Positions 45,531 through 56,902 are shown, counted from the first letter of the stretch. The stretch: 64,000 bases of DNA from Sphingobacterium endophyticum (GCF_009733535.1 NZ_SMMI01000010.1:114878-178877); one strand, 5' to 3'. The notes: generated by a model not told the origin, from the letters alone. A program made the numbers and translations.

Positions 45531-46994
45531 TTATAAAACGTTTTCAACTTTATTTTCCAAGGCGACAACTTCGCCTTTTTCTAATACAATTCTTTTTTCA
45601 ATACAGCTTGGGAGCTGACTTTCATAATGTCCGACGTAAATGAGTGTCTTTCCGTGTTGGCAAAGCTCATCGACTACATCATTAAAATATCTAGCCTGTT
45701 GCGCATCAAGTCCCTGGCATGGTTCATCCAATACCAATAGTGGCGGGTTTTTAATGATACTTCTGGCAAGCATAGCCAAGCGTTGTTTTCCTAATGGCAA
45801 TGTATGGAGTAATTGGTCTTTATGTTCAGTTAAGTCAAAAAAATCCATTAACTCCTCGATCTGTTTCTTTTCTTGAAATTTTACATCGATAAACCATCCG
45901 ATACTATCATAAAACCCAGAGGCCAAAGTATGCCATACAGTTGCATTCTGATCAAAATACCAATGCATTTCAGGAGATATCATTCCAATTTTCTGTTTGA
46001 TATCCCAAATACTTTCTCCAGATCCTCTCTTCTTACCAAAGAGTTCGATATCTAAACCGTAAGATTGAGGATGATCTCCATTAATTAAACTCAATAAGGT
46101 TGATTTACCAGAACCATTAGGTCCCTGTAAAAGCCATTTTTCACCTACATCCACTTTCCAGGACACTTTATTTAAAACCACTTTGTCACCATATCTAATG
46201 ATAATATCTTTTAGATCAGCGATGGAATTAAAATTGGTTTCTGGTAGTTTTTGCAAGAAAGACGGCAATTCTTTTTGTTTCCTATTTTCATCTTGATGGA
46301 TTTCATCAAATGAATCCACTTTTTCAAGTTTGCCGTCCACTACATGGGCAAACCTATTGATGGCTGTTGGTAACTGGGAATCATTTGAAATGATAATCAA
46401 TTGCACACCTTCATTCACTAATTCATCAAGCCAAATATTCAGTTCAATTCTTGACTGCTTATCTAAGCCAGTATAGGGCTCATCAATAATTAAAAGTTGA
46501 GGCTTTAACCATAAAGACTTTAGCAATTGTAATTTCTTGTGTTCGCCACTAGAAAGTTCAATAAGCTGTGAATCCATGGTGTGGCCAAATCCCATTGCAA
46601 CAATTTTTTGTTGAATGTCTTTTAAGTCTAGTTTTTCCTTATTGGCGAAATGAAGCAATTCTGCTTTTACAGTAAGTGTATCATTCCCTTGATGACGATT
46701 ATATCGTTGTTGGTAATAGAAGTTTCTATCCCCTTCTAAATTTGTGAACTGATACCAATTGGAAACATAAATTACTTCAGGTAGGGGTTTGCTTTCTGCG
46801 TTAAATTCAACATTTACCTCCCCATTGCCGGTTATTAATCCTGCAATAGCTTTAGCCAAAGTTGTTTTTCCGGAACCACTTTTCCCCGCCAAGACATAAT
46901 TTTCATTTGGTTCTATTGTCCAAGATAAATCACTCAATATGGAATTTGATCCATAAGAGATAGCTAGATTATTTATTTGGACTTTAGCTGCCAT
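45531..46994 (-). CDS. double ATP-binding cassette protein, ModF/PhrA-like
   Basis: A 487-aa soluble protein with two ABC domains. First: Walker A GKSGSGKTT (37-45), signature ELSSGEHKKLQ, Walker B LLIIDEPYTGLD. Second: Walker A GPNGSGKSTLL, a signature altered to LPLGKQR, Walker B LLVLDEPCQGLD. No membrane segment. Such proteins resemble E. coli ModF, of unclear role. It sits inside the leu genes with a 1-bp overlap to leuD and 3 bp to leuB, so it is made with them; why is not known. Confidence 0.85.
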   Translation of the reverse strand: MAAKVQINNLAISYGSNSILSDLSWTIEPNENYVLAGKSGSGKTTLAKAIAGLITGNGEVNVEFNAESKPLPEVIYVSNWYQFTNLEGDRNFYYQQRYNRHQGNDTLTVKAELLHFANKEKLDLKDIQQKIVAMGFGHTMDSQLIELSSGEHKKLQLLKSLWLKPQLLIIDEPYTGLDKQSRIELNIWLDELVNEGVQLIIISNDSQLPTAINRFAHVVDGKLEKVDSFDEIHQDENRKQKELPSFLQKLPETNFNSIADLKDIIIRYGDKVVLNKVSWKVDVGEKWLLQGPNGSGKSTLLSLINGDHPQSYGLDIELFGKKRGSGESIWDIKQKIGMISPEMHWYFDQNATVWHTLASGFYDSIGWFIDVKFQEKKQIEELMDFFDLTEHKDQLLHTLPLGKQRLAMLARSIIKNPPLLVLDEPCQGLDAQQARYFNDVVDELCQHGKTLIYVGHYESQLPSCIEKRIVLEKGEVVALENKVENVL

Positions 46995-47578
46995 TATCTA
47001 TTTTGTTCAAAAGATTCGATGTCTGCAGTTTGGCTAAGGATATAGTCAATGTCATCGTAGCCATTGATTAAGCAAGACTTTTTGTAGGGATTGATTTCGA
47101 AATTATATTTCTCACCTGTTTCAGCAATAGTAATTGTTTGATCTTCAAGGTTTACTATTAATTCTGTTTCTGGATTGTTAAATACATTTTCGAAGATCTT
47201 TTCCAGATATTCTTCAGGCACAGTAATAGGCAAAACACCGTTATTAAGGGCATTTCCCTTAAAGATATCTGCGAAGAAAGAACTTACTACGACATCAAAT
47301 CCATAATCTTGAATAGCCCAAGCGGCGTGTTCACGCGAAGAACCACAGCCGAAGTTTTTACCAGCCACAAGGATTTTACCTTTATAGGTAGGGTTATTCA
47401 TGACGAAGTCAGCCTTAGGCTGTTCATTACTATCAAATCTCCAATCACGGAAAAGGTTGTTTCCAAATCCTTCTCGGGTCGTAGCCTTTAAGAAACGAGC
47501 AGGGATGATTTGATCAGTATCAATATTTTCAATCGGTAGAGGAACTACACGAGAGGATAATTTTTCAAATTTTTTCAT
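46994..47578 (-). CDS. leuD: 3-isopropylmalate dehydratase, small subunit
   Basis: A 194-aa aconitase-like swivel domain, partner of LeuC. Seen: [55 protein letters not shown]. 12 bp after leuC. Confidence 0.95.
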   Translation of the reverse strand: MKKFEKLSSRVVPLPIENIDTDQIIPARFLKATTREGFGNNLFRDWRFDSNEQPKADFVMNNPTYKGKILVAGKNFGCGSSREHAAWAIQDYGFDVVVSSFFADIFKGNALNNGVLPITVPEEYLEKIFENVFNNPETELIVNLEDQTITIAETGEKYNFEINPYKKSCLINGYDDIDYILSQTADIESFEQNR

Positions 47579-47590
47579 GATTCAAATACT

Positions 47591-48988
47591 TTATACCAAT
47601 TCTCTAACGTCCACAATTTTACCAGTTACAGCAGCAGCGGCTGCGGTAAGAGGGCTTACCAGCATGGTACGAGCATTTGGACCTTGTCTACCTTCAAAGT
47701 TTCTATTAGAGGTAGAAACGCAGTATTTTCCAGCAGGGATTTTGTCTTCATTCATTCCTAAGCAAGCGGAACAACCGGGTTCGCGTAGCATGAAGCCTGC
47801 TTCTTCGAATATTTTGTCGATTCCTTCAAGTTTGGCCTGTGCTTCGACTTGTTTAGATCCTGGCACAATCCATACTTCAACATTCTCTGCTTTGTGTTTT
47901 CCTTGAACAAATGCAGCGACTTGGCGCAAATCTTCAATTCGAGAATTCGTACAGCTACCAATAAATACGTAATCTACAGGCTTTCCTATTACTTGTTCGC
48001 CATCATCAAAGCCCATATAATTTAAGGCTTTTTGATATGATGGACGTTCATTTTCAGGTTGGGAAACAGTCGTTGGTATAGCTTCAGTGATTCCAATTCC
48101 CATTCCTGGGTTTGTACCATAGGTAATCATGGGTTGAATGTCTGCTGCATCAAAAGTTAATACTTCGTCAAATTGAGCATCATCATCAGAAAATAATGTT
48201 TTCCAATATGCTAATGATTTATCCCAATCCTCACCTTGAGGAGCAAATTCTCTTCCTTTGATATAATCGAATGTAGTTTGGTCAGGAGCGATTAGACCTC
48301 CACGAGCACCCATTTCAATACTCATGTTACAGATAGTCATACGACCTTCCATACTTAATGAACGGATCGCTGATCCAGCATATTCCACAAAATATCCGGT
48401 TCCGCCGGCAGCAGATATTTTAGAGATAATGTAAAGGATAATGTCCTTAGCACCCACTCCTTTTCCGAGCTCACCGTTAACTTCGATTTTCATGGTTTTA
48501 GGTTTTTGCTGCAATAAACATTGCGTTGCAAATACCTGTTCAACTTGTGAAGTACCAATACCAAAAGCAATAGCGCCAAATGCACCATGTGTTGAAGTAT
48601 GGCTGTCACCACAGACCATTGTTTTTCCGGGTAATGTGATACCCAATTCAGGTCCGATTACATGGACAATTCCTTGATAAGGATGTCCTAATCCGTACAG
48701 CTCAATACCAAATTCTTTACAGTTTTTAGTGAGCATGTCGACTTGGTAACGAGAAAGTTCTTCTTTGATTGGCAAGTGCTGATTTAATGTTGGGACATTA
48801 TGATCAGCCGTAGCTACAGTTTGATTTGGACGGAATACAGGCAGTCCTCTTTTACGCAGTCCATCGAATGCCTGTGGGGAGGTTACTTCGTGGATTAAGT
48901 GGGTGTCGATATATAAAATATCAGGGAACCCTTCTTGACTCTTGACGACGTGTGCATCCCAAATTTTTTCTACTAATGTTTTTCCCAT
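47591..48988 (-). CDS. leuC: 3-isopropylmalate dehydratase, large subunit
   Basis: A 465-aa iron-sulfur enzyme that isomerises 2- to 3-isopropylmalate. Seen: [39 protein letters not shown], and the cluster-binding cysteines in [14 protein letters not shown] and [32 protein letters not shown]. Length normal. Confidence 0.96.
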   Translation of the reverse strand: MGKTLVEKIWDAHVVKSQEGFPDILYIDTHLIHEVTSPQAFDGLRKRGLPVFRPNQTVATADHNVPTLNQHLPIKEELSRYQVDMLTKNCKEFGIELYGLGHPYQGIVHVIGPELGITLPGKTMVCGDSHTSTHGAFGAIAFGIGTSQVEQVFATQCLLQQKPKTMKIEVNGELGKGVGAKDIILYIISKISAAGGTGYFVEYAGSAIRSLSMEGRMTICNMSIEMGARGGLIAPDQTTFDYIKGREFAPQGEDWDKSLAYWKTLFSDDDAQFDEVLTFDAADIQPMITYGTNPGMGIGITEAIPTTVSQPENERPSYQKALNYMGFDDGEQVIGKPVDYVFIGSCTNSRIEDLRQVAAFVQGKHKAENVEVWIVPGSKQVEAQAKLEGIDKIFEEAGFMLREPGCSACLGMNEDKIPAGKYCVSTSNRNFEGRQGPNARTMLVSPLTAAAAAVTGKIVDVRELV

Positions 48989-49083
48989 TATACTATTTAT
49001 CTCTTATTGGTTTGAAATTTTAATAGGGTAAAATTAAAATTTGATAATTTTACCCCTTAAAAACCTATCTAATTTACGAAAAA

Positions 49084-50565
49084 TTAAACAGTTTGGATAG
49101 CCTTCATAGCAGTCATCGCCTTACGTAATTTCTTACCAACGATTTCTACTTCATGATTTCTTAAAATTTCATTTACCTGTACTAATTTGATGTTATCAAC
49201 TGATCCATCTTTACCATCATTGAAGTTTTTACCAACCACATCAGTATCGATTTTTTTCATAAAATCTTTCAATAAAGGTTTACAAGCTTGGTCAAATAAA
49301 TAACAGCCATATTCTGCTGTATCCGAAATTACACGGTTCATCTCGAATAATTTTTTACGAGCGATTGTATTTGCAATTAAAGGAGTTTCATGCAAAGATT
49401 CATAATAAGCGGATTCAGGTTTGATACCAGCCTCTACCATTGTTTCAAATGCTAATTCTACACCAGCTCTCACAAATGCTACCATTAATAAATAGTTGTC
49501 AAAATATTCTTGTTCAGAGATTTTAACATCAGCAGCAGGGGTTTTTTCGAATGCAGTTTCACCAGTTTCGGCTCTCCATTTCAATAAATTAGCATCTCCA
49601 TTTGCCCAATCTGCCATCATTGTCTTGCTGAATTCTCCCGACATGATGTCATCTTGGTGTTTTTGGAATAAAGGACGCATAATATCCTTTAACTCTTCAG
49701 ATAATTCAAATGCTTTGATTTTTGCGGGGTTACTTAATCTGTCCATCATACCGCTTACTCCACCATGCTTTAAAGCTTCAGTGATAACTTCTACACCATA
49801 TTGAACTAGTTTAGAAGCATAACCAGCATCGATTCCTTTTTCGACCATTTTATCAAAAGAAAGAATAGATCCAGTTTGCAATAATCCACAAAGGATTGTT
49901 TGCTCTCCCATTAAGTCAGATTTAACTTCAGCAACGAAAGAAGATTTCAACACACCGGCACGGTCACCACCAGTTCCAGCACAGTAAGCTTTGGCTTCCG
50001 CCCATCCTTTACCTTGAGGGTCATTTTCAGGGTGAACAGCAATTAGAGTAGGTACTCCGAATCCTCTCAAGTATTCAGCACGAACTTCAGAGCCTGGACA
50101 TTTAGGCGCCACCATGATGACAGTGATGTCTGGACGGATTTGCATGCCTTCTTCCACGATGTTGAATCCGTGTGAATAAGAAAGGGAAGCACCTTGTTTC
50201 ATCAAAGGCATTACTGCATTGATAACAGATGTATGTTGTTTATCTGGAGTCAAGTTGATTACTAAGTCAGCTGAAGGAATTAATTCTTCATAAGTACCAA
50301 CTTTAAAGTTATTATCAGTTGCATTTTTCCAAGAGTCTCTTTTTTGTTCAATAGCTTCTTTACGCAATGCATATGATACATCAAGTCCGCTATCTCTCAA
50401 GTTTAAACCTTGGTTCAAGCCTTGTGCTCCACAACCTACGATTACGATTTTTTTACCTTTTAAAGCTTCTACGCCTTCATTGAATTCCGATGAATCCATG
50501 AATTCTGCAACTCCTAATTGATCTAATTGCTCTCTAAGAGGTAATGTGTTGAAATAATTTGCCAT
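49084..50565 (-). CDS. ilvC: ketol-acid reductoisomerase, class II
   Basis: A 493-aa NADPH enzyme in valine, leucine and isoleucine synthesis. Seen: the Rossmann [41 protein letters not shown], and [22 protein letters not shown]. The long C-terminal region (two knotted domains) marks class II, as in E. coli, rather than the 330-aa class I. Confidence 0.96.
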   Translation of the reverse strand: MANYFNTLPLREQLDQLGVAEFMDSSEFNEGVEALKGKKIVIVGCGAQGLNQGLNLRDSGLDVSYALRKEAIEQKRDSWKNATDNNFKVGTYEELIPSADLVINLTPDKQHTSVINAVMPLMKQGASLSYSHGFNIVEEGMQIRPDITVIMVAPKCPGSEVRAEYLRGFGVPTLIAVHPENDPQGKGWAEAKAYCAGTGGDRAGVLKSSFVAEVKSDLMGEQTILCGLLQTGSILSFDKMVEKGIDAGYASKLVQYGVEVITEALKHGGVSGMMDRLSNPAKIKAFELSEELKDIMRPLFQKHQDDIMSGEFSKTMMADWANGDANLLKWRAETGETAFEKTPAADVKISEQEYFDNYLLMVAFVRAGVELAFETMVEAGIKPESAYYESLHETPLIANTIARKKLFEMNRVISDTAEYGCYLFDQACKPLLKDFMKKIDTDVVGKNFNDGKDGSVDNIKLVQVNEILRNHEVEIVGKKLRKAMTAMKAIQTV

Positions 50566-50605
50566 TGTAATACTGATTAAATATTTTTTCGATTAAGGTT
50601 TTTTA

Positions 50606-51076
50606 CTATTTATTGTTGATTATTCTTTTTTGTGCGATTGCATAGCCATAATGTAAGTTGTCATGACCTATTGAAGTGATCAAAACCTCTTCAATATTAT
50701 TAAGAGCAGCGCCATAGGTAGCAGTTTCATAGGGAGTGGTATTTTTAAATACTCCTGCATTGAAATCAGCTTCAATTTCATAGATTGATTTTAGGGCGAT
50801 CTCTTTAAGTTCGATCACTTCGTCTTGACTCACAAAGTATGTTGGTTTCGTTCCTTTTGCATAAGCCTCCACATGCTTAACCCAGTTTACACCTTCCCGA
50901 ATACCAGTCCGAGTATAACTTAAGGTTTGTGTGCTCACCACAATGTGTCCGAAATTCCAAATGATATTATTATTGAATCCTGCAGGTATTTCATTTAATT
51001 GTTCTAATGAAAGCTCATCGATCAATTTAATGAATGCCTTACGCCCATCGATAATAAATTTAAAGACTTTGTCCAT
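50606..51076 (-). CDS. DinB superfamily protein
   Basis: A 156-aa four-helix-bundle protein of the DinB/YfiT type. Seen: the N-terminal FIDGRKAFIKLIDELSLEQLNEI-like helix, the metal-ligand His in IIWNFGHIVVSTQTL, and His in GHDNLHYGYAIAQKR. Family members are possible metal-dependent thiol transferases. The gene lies 2 bp after the glyoxalase-like gene, within the BCAA cluster. Confidence 0.85.
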   Translation of the reverse strand: MDKVFKFIIDGRKAFIKLIDELSLEQLNEIPAGFNNNIIWNFGHIVVSTQTLSYTRTGIREGVNWVKHVEAYAKGTKPTYFVSQDEVIELKEIALKSIYEIEADFNAGVFKNTTPYETATYGAALNNIEEVLITSIGHDNLHYGYAIAQKRIINNK

Positions 51077-51078
51077 TT

Positions 51079-51453
51079 TTATTTTGCTTCTTGTAAAGGT
51101 TCGTTGAATGAAATTCTATTTCCAAAAGGGTCGATAACCTGAACACAGTGGGTATTATAGAAAGTTTCTTCGTAACCTGGTTTATTATGCTTGTAATTCT
51201 TTTGAATTAATTGATGATGATAATCTTTCAATCCGGAGCAATAAACAAATGTTTGTGCGCCCGGAGTTGCATCACCATGATGTTCACTTAGGTGTAAAGT
51301 GCATCCATTACGTGAAATTTGCATGTAGATTGGCGTATTTTCCTCAAAAGTATGCTCCCAATCAATTTGAAAGCCAAGCCAGTCGATATAAAACTCGACT
51401 GCCTTGGAATAATCAAATATCCTGAATATGGGGATTACCTGTTCTACTTTCAC
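51079..51453 (-). CDS. glyoxalase/bleomycin-resistance fold protein
   Basis: A 124-aa vicinal-oxygen-chelate protein. Seen: QVIPIFRIFDYSKAVEFYIDWLGFQIDW, CTLHLSEHHGD, and VQVIDPFGNRISFNEP. The start codon is GTG (51453), with no in-frame ATG before the conserved fold. It is 10 bp behind ilvN and 2 bp before the DinB gene. Role unknown; it resembles glyoxalase superfamily members of bleomycin-resistance type. Confidence 0.85.
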   Translation of the reverse strand: MKVEQVIPIFRIFDYSKAVEFYIDWLGFQIDWEHTFEENTPIYMQISRNGCTLHLSEHHGDATPGAQTFVYCSGLKDYHHQLIQKNYKHNKPGYEETFYNTHCVQVIDPFGNRISFNEPLQEAK

Positions 51454-51463
51454 TAATCAAAAA

Positions 51464-52054
51464 TTACATCGTGAATACATCATCTCTCTGATCCAAATAT
51501 TCGTTTTCAACGATATCTGGTGCAGGTTCATTGATTTCAAATTGTTTCAGTTTCGTATGGAATCCGGCGCTATCTTTAATGATTGCAATTCTGGCTCCAC
51601 GAACGAACTCAATAAGACTGTATTTTCCTAATTCCTCTGTAAGGCGGTCAATTTCTTCACGATGGCCTGCTGTTTCAAATACGATGTAATCATTACGAAT
51701 CACAACGACATTAGCTCCATATTGACGTAATAAACGTTCAACCAATACTTTTTCAGCGATCGCTTCTGCAGGGACTTTATACAAAGCTTGTTCCTGCCAA
51801 ATCAATTCATCATTGGTGTTGAAATATGCTTTCAGCACTTCAACTTGTTTTTCGATTTGACGGCATAATTTGCGAACTACTTCTTCCGATTCTGTAATCA
51901 ATATCGTAAAACGGTGGATACCATCCACTTCAGATGGAGAAGTATTTAAGCTTTCGATGTTGATCTTACGTCTTGAAAAAATTCCAGATATACGACCTAT
52001 CATGCCGATAGAGTTTTCTGTATAGATGGTTATTGTATATTCTTGTTTTTCCAT
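51464..52054 (-). CDS. ilvN: acetolactate synthase, small (regulatory) subunit
   Basis: A 196-aa regulatory subunit. Seen: an N-terminal ACT domain YTITIYTENSIGMIGRISGIFSRRKINIESLNTSPSE-type, with valine-binding pattern, and the C-terminal ALS_ss_C domain. It binds the large subunit and gives valine feedback. 2 bp behind ilvB. It could also be called ilvH. Confidence 0.93.
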   Translation of the reverse strand: MEKQEYTITIYTENSIGMIGRISGIFSRRKINIESLNTSPSEVDGIHRFTILITESEEVVRKLCRQIEKQVEVLKAYFNTNDELIWQEQALYKVPAEAIAEKVLVERLLRQYGANVVVIRNDYIVFETAGHREEIDRLTEELGKYSLIEFVRGARIAIIKDSAGFHTKLKQFEINEPAPDIVENEYLDQRDDVFTM

Positions 52055-52056
52055 GA

Positions 52057-53799
52057 TTACTTCAATCTTATTTCTGACACACTCGTTCCTTGGGCTACCA
52101 TTGGGAATACATTATTTTCTTTACCCACCATTACTTCAAGTAGATAAGATCCATCATGATCCAGCATAGTTTTTAACGCGTCTTTTAAATCTTTACGTTC
52201 TGAGATTTTGTTTCCGTCTATATAATATCCTTTTGCCACAGCAACAAAGTCAGGACTAGTGATATTGACGAAAGAATATCTCCTGTCATGGAATAGCTGT
52301 TGCCATTGACGAACCATTCCTAAGAATTCATTGTTTAAGATTAAGATTTTAACCTTAGCACCAAATTGCATAATGGTTCCTAGCTCTTGAATGGTCATTT
52401 GAATACCACCATCACCGATAATAGCTACGACATCACGTTCTGGAGCGCCGTACCATGCACCGATTGCTGCAGGTAACCCGAAACCCATTGTACCTAATCC
52501 ACCTGATGTAACGCTTGATTTAGAAGTATTATATTTTGCATAGCGACAAGCTACCATCTGGTGTTGGCCAACGTCAGTTACAATAACTGCGTCACCACCT
52601 GTTAATTCATTCAGAACTTTTATAACCTCACCCATAGTCATTACATCAGAAGTTGGGTTCAACTCGTTATGGATGACTTCCTTAATTTCTTCTTTTTCTA
52701 ATTCTCTGAATTTATTCAACCAGTCAACATGGTCACCTTTGTTGATTAATTCAGTCAATAATGGTAAAGTTTCTTTACAATCTCCCCATACTGGAACGTG
52801 AGCTTTTACGTTTTTGTCAATTTCCGCAGGGTCAATATCTAAATGAATAACCTTAGCTTGCTTCGCATATTTGTCTAGTCTTCCTGTTACGCGGTCGTCA
52901 AAACGCATTCCAATAGCGATCAGTACATCACATTCATTGGTCATTACGTTTGGAGCATAATTACCGTGCATACCTAACATTCCAACATGTAATGGATGGT
53001 CTGTTTCCAAGGCACTTAATCCCATTACCGTAGCAGCAGAAGGAATTCCCGCTTTTTCAATAAATGTTTTAAATTCTTGCTCTGCTTTACCTAGAATGAT
53101 TCCCTGTCCAAATAATATAAAAGGTTTTTTTGCTTCATTGATAACTTTAGCGGCCTCTTCAACATATTCTTTACGAACAATAGGGGCAGGACGATAACTA
53201 CGTACGTGGTTACATTCTTCATATCCTAAATAATCGAATAATTGAAGTTGGGCATTTTTAGTAATATCAATCAATACGGGACCTGGTCTTCCAGTTTTTG
53301 CAATATAAAAAGCTTTAGCTAGTACACTTGGAATTTCATTGGCATCAGTAACCTGATAGTTCCATTTTGTGACAGGAGTTGTAATATTGATTACATCAGT
53401 CTCTTGGAAGGCATCAGTACCGAGTAAGGAAGCAAATACTTGTCCAGTAATACAGACGATAGGGTTACTATCAATCATGGCGTCGGCCAAACCTGTGACC
53501 AGATTTGTTGCACCTGGACCGCTAGTTGCGAAAGCTACACCCACACGTCCTGATGTACGTGCGTAACCTTGTGCTGCATGAATTCCTCCTTGTTCGTGAC
53601 GGACTAAAATATGCTTCAATTGATCTGTATAATCATACAATGCATCATAAATTGGCATAATAGCACCCCCTGGATACCCGAATACGGTATCCACTCCTTC
53701 GTGGATCAAGGCCTCCATAACCGCTTGAGATCCGCTTATCTGCGTACCTGCCGCTTGTTTAGTGGCTACCTTAGTTTCCGTTTTTTCAAGTGTACTCAT
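52057..53799 (-). CDS. ilvB: acetolactate synthase, large (catalytic) subunit
   Basis: A 580-aa thiamine-diphosphate enzyme. Seen: VFGYPGGAIMPIYDAL with the conserved Glu region VRHEQGGIHAAQGYAR, GRPGPVLIDITKN, FAD-domain IGMRFDDRVTGR, and the ThDP motif GDGGIQMTIQELGT...NNEFLGMVRQWQQLFHDRRYS. It is separated from ilvD by a 162-bp spacer with repeats, and starts the downstream part of the cluster. Confidence 0.96.
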   Translation of the reverse strand: MSTLEKTETKVATKQAAGTQISGSQAVMEALIHEGVDTVFGYPGGAIMPIYDALYDYTDQLKHILVRHEQGGIHAAQGYARTSGRVGVAFATSGPGATNLVTGLADAMIDSNPIVCITGQVFASLLGTDAFQETDVINITTPVTKWNYQVTDANEIPSVLAKAFYIAKTGRPGPVLIDITKNAQLQLFDYLGYEECNHVRSYRPAPIVRKEYVEEAAKVINEAKKPFILFGQGIILGKAEQEFKTFIEKAGIPSAATVMGLSALETDHPLHVGMLGMHGNYAPNVMTNECDVLIAIGMRFDDRVTGRLDKYAKQAKVIHLDIDPAEIDKNVKAHVPVWGDCKETLPLLTELINKGDHVDWLNKFRELEKEEIKEVIHNELNPTSDVMTMGEVIKVLNELTGGDAVIVTDVGQHQMVACRYAKYNTSKSSVTSGGLGTMGFGLPAAIGAWYGAPERDVVAIIGDGGIQMTIQELGTIMQFGAKVKILILNNEFLGMVRQWQQLFHDRRYSFVNITSPDFVAVAKGYYIDGNKISERKDLKDALKTMLDHDGSYLLEVMVGKENNVFPMVAQGTSVSEIRLK

Positions 53800-53804
53800 C
53801 TTAA

Positions 53805-53834
53805 AGTATTTAGTATGAAGTATTAAGTATTTAG
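53805..53834. repeat. AGTATTTAG-type low-complexity repeat
   Basis: AGTATTTAGTA, AGTATTAAG and AGTATTTAG units between ilvD and ilvB. A short palindrome AGACCTCAGAGGTCT (53833-53847) follows. The complement of the same repeat type is at 53921-53959. Confidence 0.6.
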
Positions 53835-53920
53835 ACCTCAGAGGTCTGAATTGTATTCTTTATTTTATTTCAATTTTTTGTCTAATAGTAGTAACTCGTG
53901 ATTTCCCTAGTATCAATAAT

Positions 53921-53959
53921 TTAATATCTAACTACTAAATACTAATTACTAACTACTAT
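53921..53959. repeat. AGTATTTAG-type low-complexity repeat, inverted copy
   Basis: Reads CTAACTACTAAATACTAA and more on the plus strand; the complement matches the units at 1661, 35265 and 53805. It ends 2 bp before the ilvD stop codon. Confidence 0.6.
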
Positions 53960-53961
53960 TC

Positions 53962-55662
53962 TTACAAATCAGTTACACAACCTTGTGATGCGTTTGCCAC
54001 TGATTTGGCGTATTTGTAAAGGACTCCTTTGCTGACCTTTAAGGCAGGTTGTGTCCAAGCTGATTTCCGGTTGTTGATTTCCTCTTCGGAAACTTTTAAG
54101 TTGATAGTATTGTTTACTGCATCTATTTCGATGATATCATCATCTTGTACGAGGCCGATCAGACCACCTTCATAAGCTTCCGGAGTAATGTGACCTACAA
54201 CGAATCCATGTGTACCTCCAGAAAAACGTCCGTCAGTGATTAATGCTACGGAAGTACCTAAGCCGGCACCAATAATTAAGGAAGTTGGTTTCAACATTTC
54301 TGGCATACCAGGAGCACCCTTAGGGCCTTCATTTTTGATAACTATAACATCACCTTTTTTAATCCTTCCGGTTTCAAGACCTTTAACTAAATCATGTTCT
54401 CCGTCAAAAACTCGAGCAGGACCAGTAAATTTCTCGCCTTCTTTGCCGGAAATTTTCGCTACTGAACCTTGTTCAGCTAAGTTTCCATAAAGGATCTGTA
54501 AGTGACCAGTAGCTTTGATAGGGTCATTTAATTTATGGATGATAGGTTGGTTGTAATCTATGATAGATTTAACATCCTTTAAATTTTCTGCGACGGTTTT
54601 ACCTGTAACGGTTAAACAGTCTCCATGTAATAATCCTTCATCCAATAGATATTTCATAACAGCAGGAATACCGCCATACTGATGAAGATCTTGCATTAAG
54701 AATTTTCCAGAAGGTTTAAAATCTGCCAAAACTGGAGTTTCATCCGACATACGTTGGAAATCATCCGGTGTAACATCCACATCAACGGATTTACCCATTG
54801 CGATAAAATGTAGGACTGCATTAGTTGATCCTCCCAAGATTACGATAATACGCATTGCATTTTCAAATGCTTTACGAGTCATAATATCAGAAGGTTTGAT
54901 GTCATTTTCAAGAAGTATACGCATATATTTACCTACTTCTAGACATTCTTCTTGTTTTTCTTTAGAAATTGCAGGATTAGATGATGAATAAGGTAAGCTC
55001 ATTCCCATAGCCTCGATGGCAGATGCCATTGTATTGGCAGTATACATTCCTCCACAAGCACCAGCACCTGGACAAGTATGACGGATTACGCCATCATAAT
55101 CCTCGTCAGAGATTGTGCCTGCGATTTTTTTTCCTAGAGCTTCGAAAGCGGAAACAATATTTAATTCTTCACCTTTATAATGACCAGGAGCAATAGTTCC
55201 ACCATAGACCATAATTGCGGGCCTATTTAATCTTCCCATAGCCATAATTGCTCCAGGCATGTTTTTATCACATCCAGGGATTGCAACTACACCATCATAA
55301 TATTGACCACCACAGATTGTTTCGATACTATCAGCAATTACATCACGAGATACTAATGAATATCTCATACCATCTGTACCATTACTCATTCCGTCAGAGA
55401 CGCCAATAGTTCCAAAAGTCAAGCCGACAAGGTCATTGTTCCAAATACCTTTTTTGACTACTTGTGCTAAGTCGTTTAGGTGCATGTTACATGTATTACC
55501 ATCGTAGCCCATGCTAGCGATTCCTACTTGTGCCTTTTCCATATCTGCATCAGTAAGGCCAATACCATAAAGCATGGCTTTCGCAGCAGGTTGAGTTTCA
55601 TCTTGTGTAAAGATGCGGCTGTACTTGTTGATTCCCTTTTGGTTATCAGATGATGACTTCAT
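53962..55662 (-). CDS. ilvD: dihydroxy-acid dehydratase
   Basis: A 566-aa iron-sulfur enzyme that dehydrates dihydroxy acids to 2-oxo acids in BCAA synthesis. Seen: [52 protein letters not shown], and [20 protein letters not shown]. All cluster cysteines are present. The start overlaps the end of ilvE by 17 bp, so the two are coupled. Confidence 0.96.
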   Translation of the reverse strand: MKSSSDNQKGINKYSRIFTQDETQPAAKAMLYGIGLTDADMEKAQVGIASMGYDGNTCNMHLNDLAQVVKKGIWNNDLVGLTFGTIGVSDGMSNGTDGMRYSLVSRDVIADSIETICGGQYYDGVVAIPGCDKNMPGAIMAMGRLNRPAIMVYGGTIAPGHYKGEELNIVSAFEALGKKIAGTISDEDYDGVIRHTCPGAGACGGMYTANTMASAIEAMGMSLPYSSSNPAISKEKQEECLEVGKYMRILLENDIKPSDIMTRKAFENAMRIIVILGGSTNAVLHFIAMGKSVDVDVTPDDFQRMSDETPVLADFKPSGKFLMQDLHQYGGIPAVMKYLLDEGLLHGDCLTVTGKTVAENLKDVKSIIDYNQPIIHKLNDPIKATGHLQILYGNLAEQGSVAKISGKEGEKFTGPARVFDGEHDLVKGLETGRIKKGDVIVIKNEGPKGAPGMPEMLKPTSLIIGAGLGTSVALITDGRFSGGTHGFVVGHITPEAYEGGLIGLVQDDDIIEIDAVNNTINLKVSEEEINNRKSAWTQPALKVSKGVLYKYAKSVANASQGCVTDL

Positions 55663-56536
55663 AATTCTCTTGCTCTAATACTAAGTTTTTATATTTTCTT
55701 TGGATAGATGCGCCGATACTATCTTCCCATTCTTCAGAGAAAATGATATCGTCAACTTGTTTTATTCCTATAATTCCGGCAGCAGTTCCACTTAAAAAGG
55801 CGCTATCGGCATTGTATATATCTTTGATTGTGATTCTTTTTTCGATTATATCGAAGTTCAAACTTTTGCAGATATCAATAACTGTTTCTCTGGTGATACC
55901 AGGGAAAATGTTTCCCAGAGGTGAGGTGTAGATCTTAAAATCTTTTTCAATGAATAAGTTTTCGCTAGAAGCTTGAGCAACGAATCCATCTTGATCCAAT
56001 AATAAAGCCTCATCGAATCCTTTTTGAATTGCATCGCTAGTTGCCAATATCGAATTAATATATTGTCCAGAAACTTTAGCATCAATAGGGAAGGACTTTG
56101 GATTAGGACGTTCTATTCTAGATATATTTACCTTCAACAAATTTTGGCCTAAATAAGGTCCCCATTCCCAGGCTGCAATCATGATATTAGCGGTATCAGA
56201 AGCCGTCAAATGCATATTTGAACCCGAATAAATCAAAGGACGGATATAAGCTGAACGAAGATTGTTAATTTCAAGCAATTCATACGCTTTTTCAATTAAT
56301 ACCCTGTTGTCCCATTGATAAGGCAAACCTATAGCTTTACAAGAGTGTTTTAAACGTTCGAAGTGTTCCTCGGCTTTAAAGATCCTAGTTCCATTATGCG
56401 TACTATAAGCACGTAATCCTTCAAATGCACCATAACCATAATGCAATGATTGCCCGAACATATCTACTCCTGCGTTGCTGGCCTTCACAAACTCTCCATT
56501 TAAATAGATTAGTGTGTCTTGATTATAATACTTCAT
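55646..56536 (-). CDS. ilvE: branched-chain amino acid aminotransferase
   Basis: A 296-aa class IV PLP aminotransferase that makes the last step to Ile, Val and Leu. Seen: [34 protein letters not shown], the PLP lysine in [28 protein letters not shown], and [18 protein letters not shown] at 56536 (MKYYNQDTL) fits the family start better than the upstream in-frame ATG at 56581. First gene of the whole BCAA cluster. Confidence 0.93.
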   Translation of the reverse strand: MKYYNQDTLIYLNGEFVKASNAGVDMFGQSLHYGYGAFEGLRAYSTHNGTRIFKAEEHFERLKHSCKAIGLPYQWDNRVLIEKAYELLEINNLRSAYIRPLIYSGSNMHLTASDTANIMIAAWEWGPYLGQNLLKVNISRIERPNPKSFPIDAKVSGQYINSILATSDAIQKGFDEALLLDQDGFVAQASSENLFIEKDFKIYTSPLGNIFPGITRETVIDICKSLNFDIIEKRITIKDIYNADSAFLSGTAAGIIGIKQVDDIIFSEEWEDSIGASIQRKYKNLVLEQENYEVII

Positions 56537-56840
56537 GCTGCCCTTAGAAATTGATGTAATACTCCCTCGAAAAAATTCCATATAGGAATTCCTTTTTTCT
56601 GTTTTGTTAAGTTACTTCGAATTAAAATTCTTTACAATAGTCTAACAATTTTTTTTGATAAAGTTTTTTATTTCAAAAAAACTAATTTTAAAAAATTATA
56701 TTTTACAAAATTATTATTTGCTGATGTAAAATACTGTAGTCTGTAGACTAAAATTAAAATTGGTATATTTTTACTTTTTTCAATTTTTTCACAAAGACGC
56801 TAAAATTCTTCCTAAAAAGGAGTTGAGTTGTAAAATAGTT
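56537..56840. other. AT-rich leader region before ilvE
   Basis: About 300 bp without a gene. I looked for a leader peptide with Leu/Ile/Val codons or a T-box-like element and found none. A short palindrome, TAGTCTGTAGACTA (56737-56750), is the only clear symmetry and could be an operator. Confidence 0.3.
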
Positions 56841-56841
56841 G

Positions 56842-56879
56842 AAAAAAATAGCCCTTAAAACTTGAAGTTCTAAGGGCTA
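56842..56879 (-). terminator. terminator after atpC
   Basis: A 9-bp stem (TAGCCCTTA/TAAGGGCTA) followed on the minus strand by seven T. Confidence 0.8.
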
Positions 56880-56902
56880 CATTATCGTAATATTTTATCT
56901 AT

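Noticed and set aside
45535..45544. AAAACGTTTT as a further LacI-type operator
   Set aside because: It lies at the 3' end of the double-ABC gene, in coding sequence, without a promoter context.
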